Shown here piece by piece: positions 26,023 to 37,149 of a stretch of DNA of 64,000 nt (the stretch's first letter is position 1; each line of letters opens with the position of its first letter). Source of the stretch: Paraconiothyrium sp. Pb-2020 (taxonomy: Eukaryota > Ascomycota > Dothideomycetes > Pleosporales > Didymosphaeriaceae); the NCBI GenBank assembly GCA_022419385.1, contig JAJUBI010000003.1:2666001-2730000 (forward strand). Reading direction: 5' to 3'. The notes beneath the pieces are model-generated. The model was not told the origin of the DNA and searched no databases. It saw nothing but the letters and a program-made list of their open reading frames with translations. Position numbers and translations under genes: made by a program.

Positions 26023-27980
26023 TCAATCTTGCTTGGGTATACAACTATCGAAGGGCGCCTGACGATTCAGGAACAAAACCCGGCGAGACAGGCACAGCCA
26101 TACTTTCTGTTCATCTGCTCTGGCGCCTAGCCTCTTGTTTTTGTTGATACCCCTCGCTCCAGGCGTCAAATAAGTGTTGTCCAAGTTTGGAAGCTCATCA
26201 CCTTCTGGTGGCTGCCAGTGCTTGCTCTTCAAGGGGTTGACACCAAAATGTACATAGTATCAATTTCCTCGAGGTCCTTCCGTGCTTTCGCACACAAAAA
26301 GAACACTACGACGGCTCCTGCAAAGCAGCATGCGGCGAAAACGTAGCCGTAGCGGTAATCATAGCGCCAGTAATGTATGGTGTGAAGAATGAAATGAGGA
26401 AATTCCATACCAATTCGATGCGGTGGCAAGGGCCATGCATTGGCTCGGTAGCGCGAGGGATAGATCTCTCCGACAACAGCCCAGACAATGGGACCCCATG
26501 TCTGCCCAAACCCGAAGGCACAAAATCAGTGTATGTCTTAAAATGGTGGGGATGGGTATTGGCTTATGTCTTAGCTCAGCGAAGGAAAGACTCTTTTCCT
26601 AGGTTTTAATACAGAGATACAATGACTTTCTTTTCGCATTGCCAGAAGAACATATCCACTTTGGATCTGGGAGACTTACCATAGCGAATCCAGCGATAAA
26701 GAAACAGGCGAAGACGATCATTGCGTATCCGACGCCAGGAGTGCTCTGTGGCGTCTCCTGATCAAGAGCAAAGTGGCCGAGCGATGCAAACACAAGGAAG
26801 CACATGAACATCCAAAGAGCACCAAAGATGAGGGAGGGACGGCGACCAAACTTTTCGACGATGTAGAGTCCAGGGAACGTTGTGCCGAAGTTGACGGCAC
26901 CGAGGATGATAGACGTAACGTACGGATTGGGCAGGCCAACAGAACCGAAGATGGTGGTACCATAATAGAAGAAAAAGTTCGCTCCTGTAAGCTGTTGCAG
27001 GGCTTGGAGAGTGATTCCCAGAAGGGTTCGGTATGCCATGCGCGGGCCAGTGAAGATTTCGTACCAAGGATGCTTGCCTCCGCCTGCGCGCTCAGCTTCG
27101 AGCTTGTTTTTGATCTCGTTGATTTCACGCTCAACTTCCGGATGATCTTCAGCGACGCCGTAGCTGAGTGCAATTGTCTTACGCGCATCCTCGATCTTGC
27201 CCTTCCGATAGGCCCAGCGGGGTGACTCTCGTAGAGTGAGCATACCAAAGCCCATGATGACCGGCCAGATGAATCCAATAGCCATGGGTAATCTCCAAGC
27301 ACGCGCACTCGGATCACTATATGTTCCAAAATTTATGCAATAGGCGGTGAAGATGCCGAGAGTGATGAAGAGCTGGTAGCAAGAGACGAGAGCACCGCGT
27401 ACATAGCGAGGAGCAGTCTCGGACTGGTACATGGGAGTCAATACGGAAAGACCTCCAACCCCGAGACCGGCAACCCATCTCCCGATGGCAATCTGATACC
27501 ATCTGTTGGTGGTAGCGATTTGAACAATGACACCGACGCAGAAGACGATGTTCCAGAAGCAAATCGAGTATTTACGACCGAACTTGTCTGCAACGGGCGC
27601 AGCAATAAGGGCGCCAATCAGGGTTCCGATGGACAACTACGATCATTAGAATCGACAGACAAGTTCCACGGTAGCAGATGACTTACCAAGCCCACGATGG
27701 TTCCACTCCTTCCATTGGTGAAAGCAGGGTTCCCGGTTTCAGGGTCCGTAGTGTCATGGAACCTGAGAACGAAGTCGGGCATTTCAAGAAATCCACTGAT
27801 CTGGCCTGTGTCGTAGCCGAAGATGAAACCGCCCATGGATACCAACACAGCCATGAGTAAGATTCGCGGTCGAAAACGATCTTTTGCGCTGAGTTGCAGT
27901 TGCTGCGGCCGCTTCTCCAGATCTGCTGCGGAGGATGCGGGGGTTGGGGAAGAACCCCTTAGACGATCCAAAATCGCCAT
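26023..27980 (-). pseudogene. MFS sugar (hexose) transporter, frameshifted last exon
   Basis: Proton/sugar symporter family of the plasma membrane, 12 membrane segments. Exon 1 (27,980-27,687) starts MAILDRLRG and has GGFIFGYDTGQISGF. Exon 2 (27,636-26,680) has DKFGRK, GRWVAGLGVGG, PRYVRGALVS, RESPRWAYRKG and QQLTGANFFFYYG, all family motifs. Introns are 50 bp and an unusually long 178 bp (26,679-26,502). Exon 3 resumes as TWGPIVWAVVGEIYPSRYR and then loses frame about four times, near 26,441, 26,409, 26,361 and 26,245. Each break is explained by one missing base; between breaks the family sequence continues in the next frame (ALATASNW, WNFLISFFTPYITG, YRYGYVFAACCFAGA, NTYLTPGARG). It looks like a recent pseudogene; sequencing error is the alternative. 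Closest to RCO-3/HXT-type fungal glucose transporters. Confidence 0.85.
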
Positions 27981-28031
27981 ATTGGATCAAATACCCGAGG
28001 TACTTCTGGCTAGGTATTTGCGAGAAGACTG

Positions 28032-28079
28032 AAGATGGAGAGGATGTAAGATGGAGAGGATGTAAGATGGAGAGGATGT
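28032..28079. repeat. Three perfect 16-bp tandem repeats upstream of the sugar transporter
   Basis: The unit aagatggagaggatgt is repeated three times without mismatch, starting 52 bp upstream of the transporter ATG. On the transporter's coding strand it is CT-rich, as promoter or 5' UTR tracts of fungal genes often are. It could also be replication slippage with no function. Confidence 0.9.
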
Positions 28080-29201
28080 CACGACGGCCTCTCGCACCGG
28101 GATCGTCCAGCCTTATATGCTCCGCACGCCCGCCACCCCTCCACCATCCGCTCCCACATCCCCAAAGCTCCAGTTCTTCGGCCCCGGCTTCTCCTACCTT
28201 CCGCAACTCCAAAAATTCCTCAACAGGACGTCATATTGGAGGTGGTCTGTTCACCAACGCACCGGGCACTAGCGTGCATGAAGCTTAGTCAAAGAAATCG
28301 CCGAAGACCGATTCTATCCTATTGGTACGGCCAGTTATCGGCAAGATGAGGCTCTGATCTTCGCGCCCTCGACGCCACGTCAAACTACATCATCTTCGCC
28401 TCTGTGGGGCTTCTGGAGACATCTCTGTCATACCGTTACCCATGACAGAATTTGCAGAACGTGCCGTGCTCCGTTCGAACTAAAGGCGACCAGGATTCGA
28501 CACGATCAGTGAAGAACCTACATCGCGTACCACGGTTCCATCCTCGGCATCACCACTCAACAAAACACCAAGAAGTCACATCAAAGCTGCTCCGATACTT
28601 CGCTGAACAGCATCTGATAAAGTATCGAAAGAGAACATCAGTGAAGAACAGATGCAGTGCGCAGGGCTGACCCACTTTAAGCTTCGAAACGGCTTCTGCG
28701 ATGAGCGAGCTGTGGGACTCCCACCACAAGATGTTGGATCGGCATCAAAAATCAAGCTCAACGTGCTTGCATGGGCCGTGGCTTGGGCGTGGATGAGGGG
28801 TCCGTTCGCAGAAACCTACTACAGTGCCTAGGCATATGCATGGCTGCCACGTGAAGCAGATGGTGCCCAGGTGGGTGGATCTTGCAAAGTGTTACCCGCG
28901 ATACCTGGGTACTTAATTACATCCACGCGGTAAGTGCGGGCAACGTTTGGGTTTCCGCCTTAAGATCGGTTTCGAGACACGGCTCTTCCAATGCTCCAAA
29001 TGGGGAACACAAACGCGCAAGGATTTTCGCTTGGCGTACTTCCTTTATCATTACTTAGTACACGCTAGCGATCCTTCTTTGCATCCCCGCCCTGATGCCT
29101 CTGCTTGATTACAATACTGTAGCGTCCACATTTAGACTTGACGTCCGGGGTCGCCGGCATGTTCCTCCTTTCCGTGTTCGTCCGAGCGCGACCAGCCCAT
29201 T
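28080..29201. other. Intergenic, no supported gene
   Basis: Between the 5' end of the sugar transporter and the 3' end of the next MFS gene. I see no domain-bearing frame, RNA gene or repeat. A CACGTG box lies near 28,848. Confidence 0.6.
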
Positions 29202-31147
29202 TTACAGATCGCGTCGCGCATGCTTGCTCATATGGCGGATTTTTCCTCCGTACTAAACCACCATCAGATAATCGAAAGACATAGCTTACACTTTACTTAC
29301 ACGATACAATACATACGTAACCGGGATGAAGCATGTCGCAATACCTCCAAGAAGCGAATTACCAGCACCAATACCGAGCTTTCTGAAGAACGTCCGAGCC
29401 TGCATGCCAGTCATCCCCGTTGCTCATTGGACGAGCGTAATATGGAACATACAAATAGGGGAAAGCTTGCGCCAAAAGCTGCCCTAAACAGCGCGTTTCC
29501 TGCGAAGATGGATGCCGACTCGGATGGATAGGACATCGCCAGTAGTTAAACACTGAGTTGAACAGCGTGACAATACCTGAAAGATTCTGGTCAGTCTTAG
29601 TTCCAAGATAATATAGAAGGATGCGTACCTATCCCAAAGAAGCTTGTGCCAATGACGGGCATGATCCAGTGTATGGTTGGTCGGGCAGACCACCCGTACC
29701 AGAAAAGACAGACAGGGAAAGCTAGGCAACCGGCGAACGCCGGAGGCAAAAGCATTTCGGTTTGAAAAGCGGACTAGCAACCCTCGGACGATCTTCACTC
29801 GGAGCCAGAGGATGAGTAAAGGAGCCGTGATGATGAACCAACGAAGATACCTAGAAATACCAGCCTTGTTCCCCGATATCGAAGCCGTAAATCTCACCAA
29901 AGACGATTGGGAATGATTCAAACCAAACGAAAAGTGTTCCGTACAAAATTCCTGTGTAAAGATCCATCAGCAGAACGATTGGCTCAGTGAACGTCAGCGT
30001 GAGTGCTCTCCGAGCACCATTAGGTGTCTTCATGGTGTAATTGGTGGCTTCGATCTCGCTCTGGCTTCTGAGCCGCTTATTTCCGGTCAGTCGTCTCAAA
30101 CGTTTTGCTCTGTAGTGGAGTATGTTTGCTCCGCTCGTCTCGGGAAAGAAGAAGAACATCACCAACAGCACGAGTGCGCATAGCCATGTGACTACAGTGA
30201 CATGGTCAGCGTATCATTAACAAACCGCAAAGTAGAGCGACCCACATATCCATATTGTCCATGACCACCCTTTGACCGGGGCAACATAGCCACCGATTAT
30301 AGGGCCAAAAATGGGGCCCAAAACTCCGAAGGAACTCCATATGCAAAGGTAAACGAGGATCTGGTCTAGAGCAAAGATGTCGGTAACGGTGCCTGCTCCC
30401 GTGGCAAGGCATGGACTGCCGAAGAAGCCCGTCAACGTACGGAAGAGAAGAAACGTTGTTATGTTTGGAGCAAGACCAACTCCTAGCTGGAGTAAGACGA
30501 AGACAAAGAGGGTCCAGAAAAAGATACTGCTTCGTCCGATGATTGGTATCTCAGATAGTGGGGACCACAGCATGGGTCCCAACCCGTAGCCACTCGACCA
30601 GATTTAGCCGTTTTGCCTATGATCCAAGGTGGTGATTGGATAATACTCACACAGTATACATCGAGAGGCCCAGTGTTGCCACCGTTTCGTTTACGCCAAA
30701 ATCGGTCATGATTCCAGCTTCTCCAGGAACATAAATGGAACTTCCAATGTAGATGCCGAAGTTGAGTATGAACATTTGCGTCAGCGTTAAAAGCTCAACC
30801 TGCTAGGCCAATTCTGAGGGTTCTTGTGCACCTTTCAGCGATCGCACTTTGGATTGAAACGCAAGGGTACTCACTTCAGGGTCGTCTGGGCCGTACCACC
30901 CTACGAGCATGATGCCACCTTCAGTCGTCGGAGCTTGAATCTGTCCACCTAGAGCGGAAGCTCCAGTCGACGATGGAACATCTTCGCAACAATCTTTCAC
31001 TTGTGGCAACGTGTTGGTGACGTTGGCGTGTTTAATGGTCGCTTCCCAACGTGCGGGATCAATTTCATCGGGGTATGGAAGGAGCGAATTTCTAGAGAGA
31101 AGTCGTATCATCTGACCACATACTGTAGTGCGAAAGAAACCCTCCAT
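29202..31147 (-). pseudogene. DHA1-family MFS drug/polyamine-type transporter (FLR1-like), frameshifted
   Basis: The start MEGFFRTTVCGQMIRLLSRN and the WYGPDDPE motif are typical of FLR1/CaMDR1-like fungal drug:H+ antiporters. Further on come GYGLGPMLWSPLSEIPIIGR, RTLTGFFGSPCLATGAGTV, GWSWTIW, FFFFPETSGANILHYRAKR, LPPAFAGC and SLLGGIATCFIPVTYVLY; the end reads SKHARRDL-stop. Plausible introns occur at the usual places. The frame is lost about six times: near 30,799, 29,862, 29,841, 29,761 and 29,541 (each a missing base) and near 29,460 (one extra C in a C-run). Several breaks fall in short same-base runs. It cannot encode a full transporter as given. Efflux substrate unknown. Confidence 0.85.
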
Positions 31148-32919
31148 TACGGATCTCTGAGCGAAAGTGCGATTGAACGCGTTCGAGGCATGAACCGTCC
31201 ATTGATGTAGCCGCCATTGGCTTATCGCAGCCGAAGGCTAACATTGTGCTCCTGTACTGAGTGCATTCTTTCGAACAGCGTCAACTCCATATAGCTTGGA
31301 GTTATATGCGAGATGTGCAAGATGCTTGGCCGGCATTCGATGCCCCTACGAGAAGGATTCGGCAATAATCATCTTAAAGCCGGAGGGCTTCGGAAATAGC
31401 TTCGTTTCATCCATTGCTTGTCGCCGATATTGCCCTCATGTGCTTGATAGTCTGAGATGCCGAAGACGAGGATTCGTTCGAATTACTTGCGTCATAACAG
31501 GGGGCTATCAGGGTCATTTTCTGCGACCACCCCACTACAGCAACCTTACTCCCTGTGGCCGACTTTGCGGTAATCCGCGAGCTTTCCGCCCCCTTCTCTA
31601 CCTTCGTAACACTTCACAGATCATTAAGTTATTGATAACTAACGCCCTGCTAGGCTACTAAATCAACGATGTAGCCCTTCTTCCTCAACGGCTTGAACGT
31701 CCGCTCAAGTACCACAGACAGTTCTAGACTACCTGATTTCCGTAAGTTTTGCATGCTCCAGTTGTGTGTTTTATTCGCCCCCTTGTTAGCCTAATTGTTA
31801 TAGAGCGCTTGTTGTGATAGCTTAGTACCATATTTTACCTTCTACCACATCAGGAGTAATTTCCTCAACATGGATTGACTATTTTAAGGTGTTCATTCAT
31901 ATGTTGAATGATTGGGAACGGATGGTTGATCACGGCCATGGTAAGTCGGCCGAGGAACTTTTGTCTAGTATCACAATTCGGACTGTAACCAGCGATGATG
32001 AATCTCAGGGACTTGATAGGTACATCCGCAGGCATGGCAATGAGTCTGAACAAGTCATTTGACCATGACTCGGATATTTTGGGACTGTAAGCATGTGCCT
32101 CCCATATGGAGTTTCGCTGGATCCTGTAAGACCTCTGTAAGAGAGTTTCAACCGTTATACCTTTATAAGCATTATTTAAGCTATTAAGTCCTAGTTAAGG
32201 CTTACAGGATCCTTAAATAAAGCTTACTAGACGGAAATAATAAAATGTCTTTACACCTCTTCTCTTGATCAAGGCTGTATAGGAATCTCTAAATCCCGCT
32301 ACGGTCTTCAAGCGTAATAATGCTATTGTATTACATCCAGACATTATGCGATGAAAGCGACATTAGATTAGATAAGCAGGTCTGTCTAAGGAAATGTTGC
32401 CTAACATATAGACAGAAGAGCGCTTATAATGTACTACTTAAGCTAAAAAGTTCTTTATCAGAGTTTTAGGGAAACGTTTGGCTTGCTACAAATTCAGAAC
32501 CGATCGAATGGAATCTATCATTTTCTTAAGAATTGTATCTCGCTAGCTGATTTTCGTTGTATAACCGCTAAAGCAGAGCTCCGTCTTCGCGTGAACACTA
32601 GATTATCTGATAATAATCTACCGAGCTTGATGACCTTGAAATCTTACTATGTATCGTTTTCTATTCAAGTAGACAGGGCGGAATTATCGGACTAGATGTT
32701 TGGAGCTTCGATATCGGAATTGCGCGACACGTCTAGCTTCGCGAAAATAGGAAGGTGGGGATGAGTCTTTTCTGACCTCGGACAAGCTTACACTTATGAC
32801 ACATCCATTGACACCCCGCCAATATTGATTTGCCGGTTGTTACATACGGTAAATTCTTCCACGATTAATGTAGACAAAGCTGGCCTGTACAAAGATACAG
32901 ATAAAATATCATTGTCATC
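31148..32919. other. Intergenic, partly AT-rich, no supported gene
   Basis: About 31,780-32,300 is AT-richer, with tag/cta-type words (for example near 32,160-32,220) resembling the RIP block, so a small degraded repeat is possible. No LTR, motif or convincing frame was found. A 62-codon minus frame at 31,865-32,053 shows no recognisable domain. Confidence 0.5.
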
Positions 32920-34576
32920 ATGGCCGGCGAGTACAGTCATTCACGCGGCTCGTGGCGAGCCTCAAAGGGTCTACTAGTCTTCACAGCCACGCTTGGGCTT
33001 TTCACGGGTGCGACTTCCAACCTTATAGTATGGCGTTGTCCTTTTCAGAGTGTGCTGACCTCCCTATGCAGAGAATTTCCTTTACGGCTTCGTGGTTCCG
33101 ATCCTACCGTACATGATAGAAGTACGATTAGGTCTGGATCCAGCGTACACTCAGCACTTCACAACGGAGCTTCTCTTCATTCTAGGCCTCATCTCAGTAC
33201 CTTCGGCACCTATCATTGGACACTTTGCTGATAAAACCACGAGCCGCAAGATACCGCTGTTGATATCGCTCGTAGGATGCACAATTGGCACAGTCTTTGT
33301 TGCGTTGACTCCATCAGGTGATTCTAGTTACAACTTCCTAGCAGCATACGTTAATACTATACAGTATGGGCCGTGTATGTGGGTAGAATGCTTCAAGGTA
33401 TCTCGGGTACTGGAGCATGGATCGTCGGATTCGCCATGTTGACTGATGCGGCGGGATCTAGGCATCTAGGGAAAATTCTGGGATCTGCTGGGTCCTTCAT
33501 CACTGCGGGAGTGTTGACTGGGCCGGTCATATCTGGAGTGCTGCTCCAATGGGCTGGCTACTGGGCTGCCTGGTCTGCACCTTTAGCACTCCTGGCGATC
33601 TGCTTCGTGGCTCGCCTGGCTATGATCGAAGTGAGACCAACACACGAGTTAAAGACGTCGACTGGCGATGCTCAAAGCCAAGACGAAGACGAGAGATCAC
33701 CACTTCTTTCATCAGATGCCAGCACCCACGATGACGCCGCGGCCACTCCACAAGAAGAGGCAAAAGCGCCATCTTCTCGCGGATATTACAGCATCATGTT
33801 CAATAAGGGAAGCACATACGCCGCTCTCCTTAACGTCACGGCTTTCTCAATGATCATATCAGGCTTCGACGCGACTTTACCCGTGCACCTGAGGGACGAA
33901 TTTGGCTGGCGTCCTGCGCCAATAGGTTCTATATTCCTCGGCATCCAAATCCCCAGTATGATTCTCGCACCATTCGTGGGCTGGGTACGGGATCGAGTGG
34001 GCCTTCGCTGGCCTACAACGCTAGGATGGGCCCTGAGCACCCCGTTGTTTTGGTTCCTGGGCGTGCCTGGCAAAGATGAATTCTTGGGATTCGGGGATGG
34101 GCCCAAGGGACAAGCAGCTTTTGTTGCGGCCATCGTTGGGCTGGGAATTATCTGGTCGTTTGTGAGAGGGGCTGGAACTTTTCAGTTGACAAGTAGGTTT
34201 TAACTTGACATCTGCCCTAACTCATCACTTGCTAAGCTCTGTGCACCAGCAATCATGCATGAGTTGAAAGCTGAGAATCCCGCTCTCTTTGGACCAGGCG
34301 GTGGTAGTTCTCGGACGTTCGCGATGACCGAGACGTCCTTTGCGATCGGGCTTGTACTTGGCCCTCTTGTCACTGGTCACTTGGCGGACGCTTTTGGGTT
34401 CTATTATTCCACGAGTGCACTTGGTAAGTCTTGTTGGTCACCGCCTACAACCTGCCTGAAGTAGCCGCTGATCTTGAGACTCAGCATGCGTTTCGGTCTT
34501 GGTATCGATATCATCGTGGAAGTTCTTCACGCACAAGTCGCCAGTACGGGAGCCTGACACGGTCGATGCAGCGTAG
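32920..34576 (+). CDS. MFS transporter, DHA1 family (vesicular amine transporter-like), intact
   Basis: Exons 32,920-33,007, 33,072-33,317, 33,365-34,192, 34,250-34,423 and 34,485-34,576 give 475 residues in frame. The start is MAGEYSHSRG, followed by the first membrane segment (FTATLGLFTENFLYGFVVPI). Family motifs: GHFADKTTSRKIP (motif A, loop 2-3), VGRMLQGISGTGAWIVGF (membrane segment 4-5) and GPVISGVLL. A long acidic central loop (residues about 205-250, with SQDEDERSPLLSS) separates the two six-helix halves, and the second half has VGWVRDRVGLRWP. This is the layout of fungal DHA1 members close to vesicular amine transporters; the substrate cannot be told. Unlike its two MFS neighbours it has no frameshift. 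Introns are 47-64 bp; the second is only 47 bp. Confidence 0.9.
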
Positions 34577-34843
34577 AGTATGGTGTTGAGTTGTTTTTCA
34601 GATCAAATGACCATTGTCTTTCATTCAACACAATAAGAAGAAACGCCTCGCTCGAAAAGAGCCTTCAATTCCATGTACAAAACGCCAAATGCCCACCCCT
34701 TGCCATGGTCGCTATAAGCTACAAAGAAAAAAGGATGTACGTTTCGCTGTATGCCAAAGCTCACGCAGGTGAAGGTGCCAAAGACTTTATGAACGCATCA
34801 CTAGCACCAAGTTGAACATTGGGCCTCCGATCATCACGATAGT

Positions 34844-36728
34844 TTACGAACTGCCTACCGGCGCATCGTCCGGATTTTCCGACCCCGTCGCCTCAACCCT
34901 CTGCCTCTTTGCCTCGGGTTCACCGGCGCCAGCGCCCGCAGCACCTTGGTTACTCACATCCTGCAATGGTGGCCTCTTCATTGGCGGCTTATACTGTCCC
35001 CTATTGACGCCCCCAGGACTCATGCCTGCACCCGGCATCCCAATCCTCCTGTTCGCATCCTGATGTGGGTTCACGAAGTTGGATCCACGTGTTCCTAGAC
35101 CTGGACGGTTAAAGCCGCCGGCAGGTGGTCCGAGGTTGGGAGGTGGAGGTGCCGGAGCATTGACCGTGTCGCGCTTGATGGGTTTGCTGGATGCATGATC
35201 GATGCCTGGAGTGCGCTGCTCTTTGGGTATGGGGGATTCGACGTTTGGATTGAAGGCAGGGAGGTTGGTGAAAGAGGTGGGAGGTTCAGGATTCTGTAGG
35301 AGTTCAGCGGCACGAGAGGTTACGAAGCCGACGGGTTGACGGTGACTCAAGGAAGGGTTTGCGGTTTGCGCTGCGGGCAGCTGTCCTGGTGGTCTTGGTT
35401 GCTGTTGTTGTGCTTGCGGGGGGGTCGGGCGGTGTGTTTGGTTTTGTAGTGCTGGGCCTGATGATTGATGGGTTGGTTTCTGAGGTTTCGGGGCGGCGTG
35501 AATGTCCACGGTTGGTGGTTGCATGCGTGATCGGTCTAGATCAGGTCGGTTGTTGCCGTTTTGCTGTATAGGGGTCTGCGGTGCTCTCGCGCTCGGGGGT
35601 CCAACAGCTGATCTGCTGGCACCGCCCTGTATGTTGTTGTGAGGTAGCTGTTGTACAGCATGAGGGCCTCTTGCGACTGGTGCGTTCTGTGCTCTGGGAT
35701 CCGGTTGTCGTGAAGAACCACCGTTTGGTAGAGGTGCATTTCGGCTGGGGGTCGCACCGTTGACACCGTTTACTGATCCTGCAGCGACTGACTCGAAACT
35801 GAAATCTTCACCAGTATTCTCCATGTCCACTCCATCGAACAGATTCCCGTCGAACTCGTCATCAAACTCACCCGATATTGATGCCCCGAGATGGTCGGTA
35901 CGCGTTCTTAATATCGGGTTGGTCCTAACCGGAGTCTGATGCGGCTCCCTCTTTACCATCACCATCTCTTCTTTAACTTTGGGAGCATAGTCCGAATGCC
36001 GGTGTAAGTTGTCCTCCTGGAATTTCACCGGCTCAACCTTCATTGACTGAACCTTTTTTAGGTATGCCTTGTCGTACAAACAGTTGCCCAAGACGTTGCC
36101 GAATGTGCGTAATGCGCGCTTCAATCCATCGGTAGCTGCCTCTTTCTTCGCCTTCTCGAACGAAGCTGCTTTGCCTTTGCCGTTCTCAATTGAGCCATAG
36201 CCGATATCCTAAGCGTTGTCAGGTAGATCGATACGCGATGACGCGAGACATTCACCTCGTGATATGTACCATCTTTGAGCGTGATCCTCACCACAATAGA
36301 CAGTCCAAGGCTGACTTTGCCGTTCTGAGGATTTTCGTCCACCTGCGTGCATCAGTATTGCCCCGCGTAGCCCGCAAGCGTGGAGCTGACCTACGTAGTC
36401 GATCTGCACCTGCCCTAGCGAACTCGACCAGCCATTGAACCCAAACACCTCATTCGCAAGCGCTATCGCTTTGTTCCCCTCCAGGTACGCGACCCTGCCA
36501 CCTCCATTGCCTGGTCTTTGTGATATATACTCTGGTCCGAGCTGCTTGTTCAGGCGACTTTGTAGCGTAGCGATCTCTACTGCTGTGAAGCCGTTCACGA
36601 CGCGCTCTTCGAATGGGTTCGTGACGTTGCGGCTGTTGTACTGATCGCCAGGTCTGCAGAGTGTCAAAACAAATTTGATACAGAAGGTAGCATATCGCAG
36701 TATTGTCAGGCATCACTTACGCAGGCAT
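34844..36728 (-). CDS. RAD52: RAD52-type recombination mediator
   Basis: Anneals single strands and loads Rad51 in homologous recombination in the nucleus. Exons 36,728-36,721, 36,653-36,395, 36,342-36,256 and 36,208-34,844 give 572 residues. Exon 1 holds only MP plus two bases of codon 3. The N-terminal pairing domain is clear: NPFEERVVNGFTAVEIATLQ, LGPEYISQRPGNGGGRVAYLEG, NEVFGFNGWSS, VSLGLSIVVRITLKDGTYHE, DIGYGSIENGKGKAASFEKA, TDGLKRALRTFGNVLGNCLYD. The C-terminal half is low complexity, rich in Pro, Gln and Asn, with only short conserved pieces, as expected for the Rad51/RPA-binding tail. Upstream is the 3' end of KEX1, same strand; a CACGTG box lies about 110 bp upstream of the ATG. Confidence 0.96.
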
Positions 36729-37149
36729 TATCGTAACTTTAGGAGAGTCCGGGCATAGGATTGATTGCACTGAACGTCGATGGCTGGTGGCGTATGACGC
36801 GAGCGCGCTCGAGCTGGAAGGCACCAACGCGCCAAGTCACGTGCTCTTGCCCCACGCCGTGTTGCGCGCGCGAGCTGCATTGAGCATTTTGGTGAACAGG
36901 CAACACTGAAATTTTTAAGAGTGGATTCGATGAGTAGACTTTCAGTGACGGTAATTAAGATTCGTGATGGGTATTCGTACTCCAAATTTTATACAGCGTG
37001 TCATACATAATAATTGACAGCACATTGAATCAGATAACACCAACCCAGAAAAAGCAAACGCCCTATGATGCTCTGCTCTTCTTATGAAGAAATGCCTGAA
37101 CATATTCCCAGATAACAGACTAAGTGAGGTCTGGGGGATTCAAATTACC
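36729..37149. other. RAD52 promoter / KEX1 3' region
   Basis: 420 bp between the KEX1 stop and the RAD52 ATG, both on the minus strand. No further gene is seen. It has a CACGTG box near 36,838 and GC-rich palindromic words (gcgcgcgag) near 36,866-36,874. Confidence 0.6.

Noticed and set aside
33318..33364. Apparent frameshift in the third MFS gene
   Set aside because: It is removed by a 47-bp GT...AG intron that joins TPS to VWAVYVGRMLQG, the normal family sequence, so this gene is intact.
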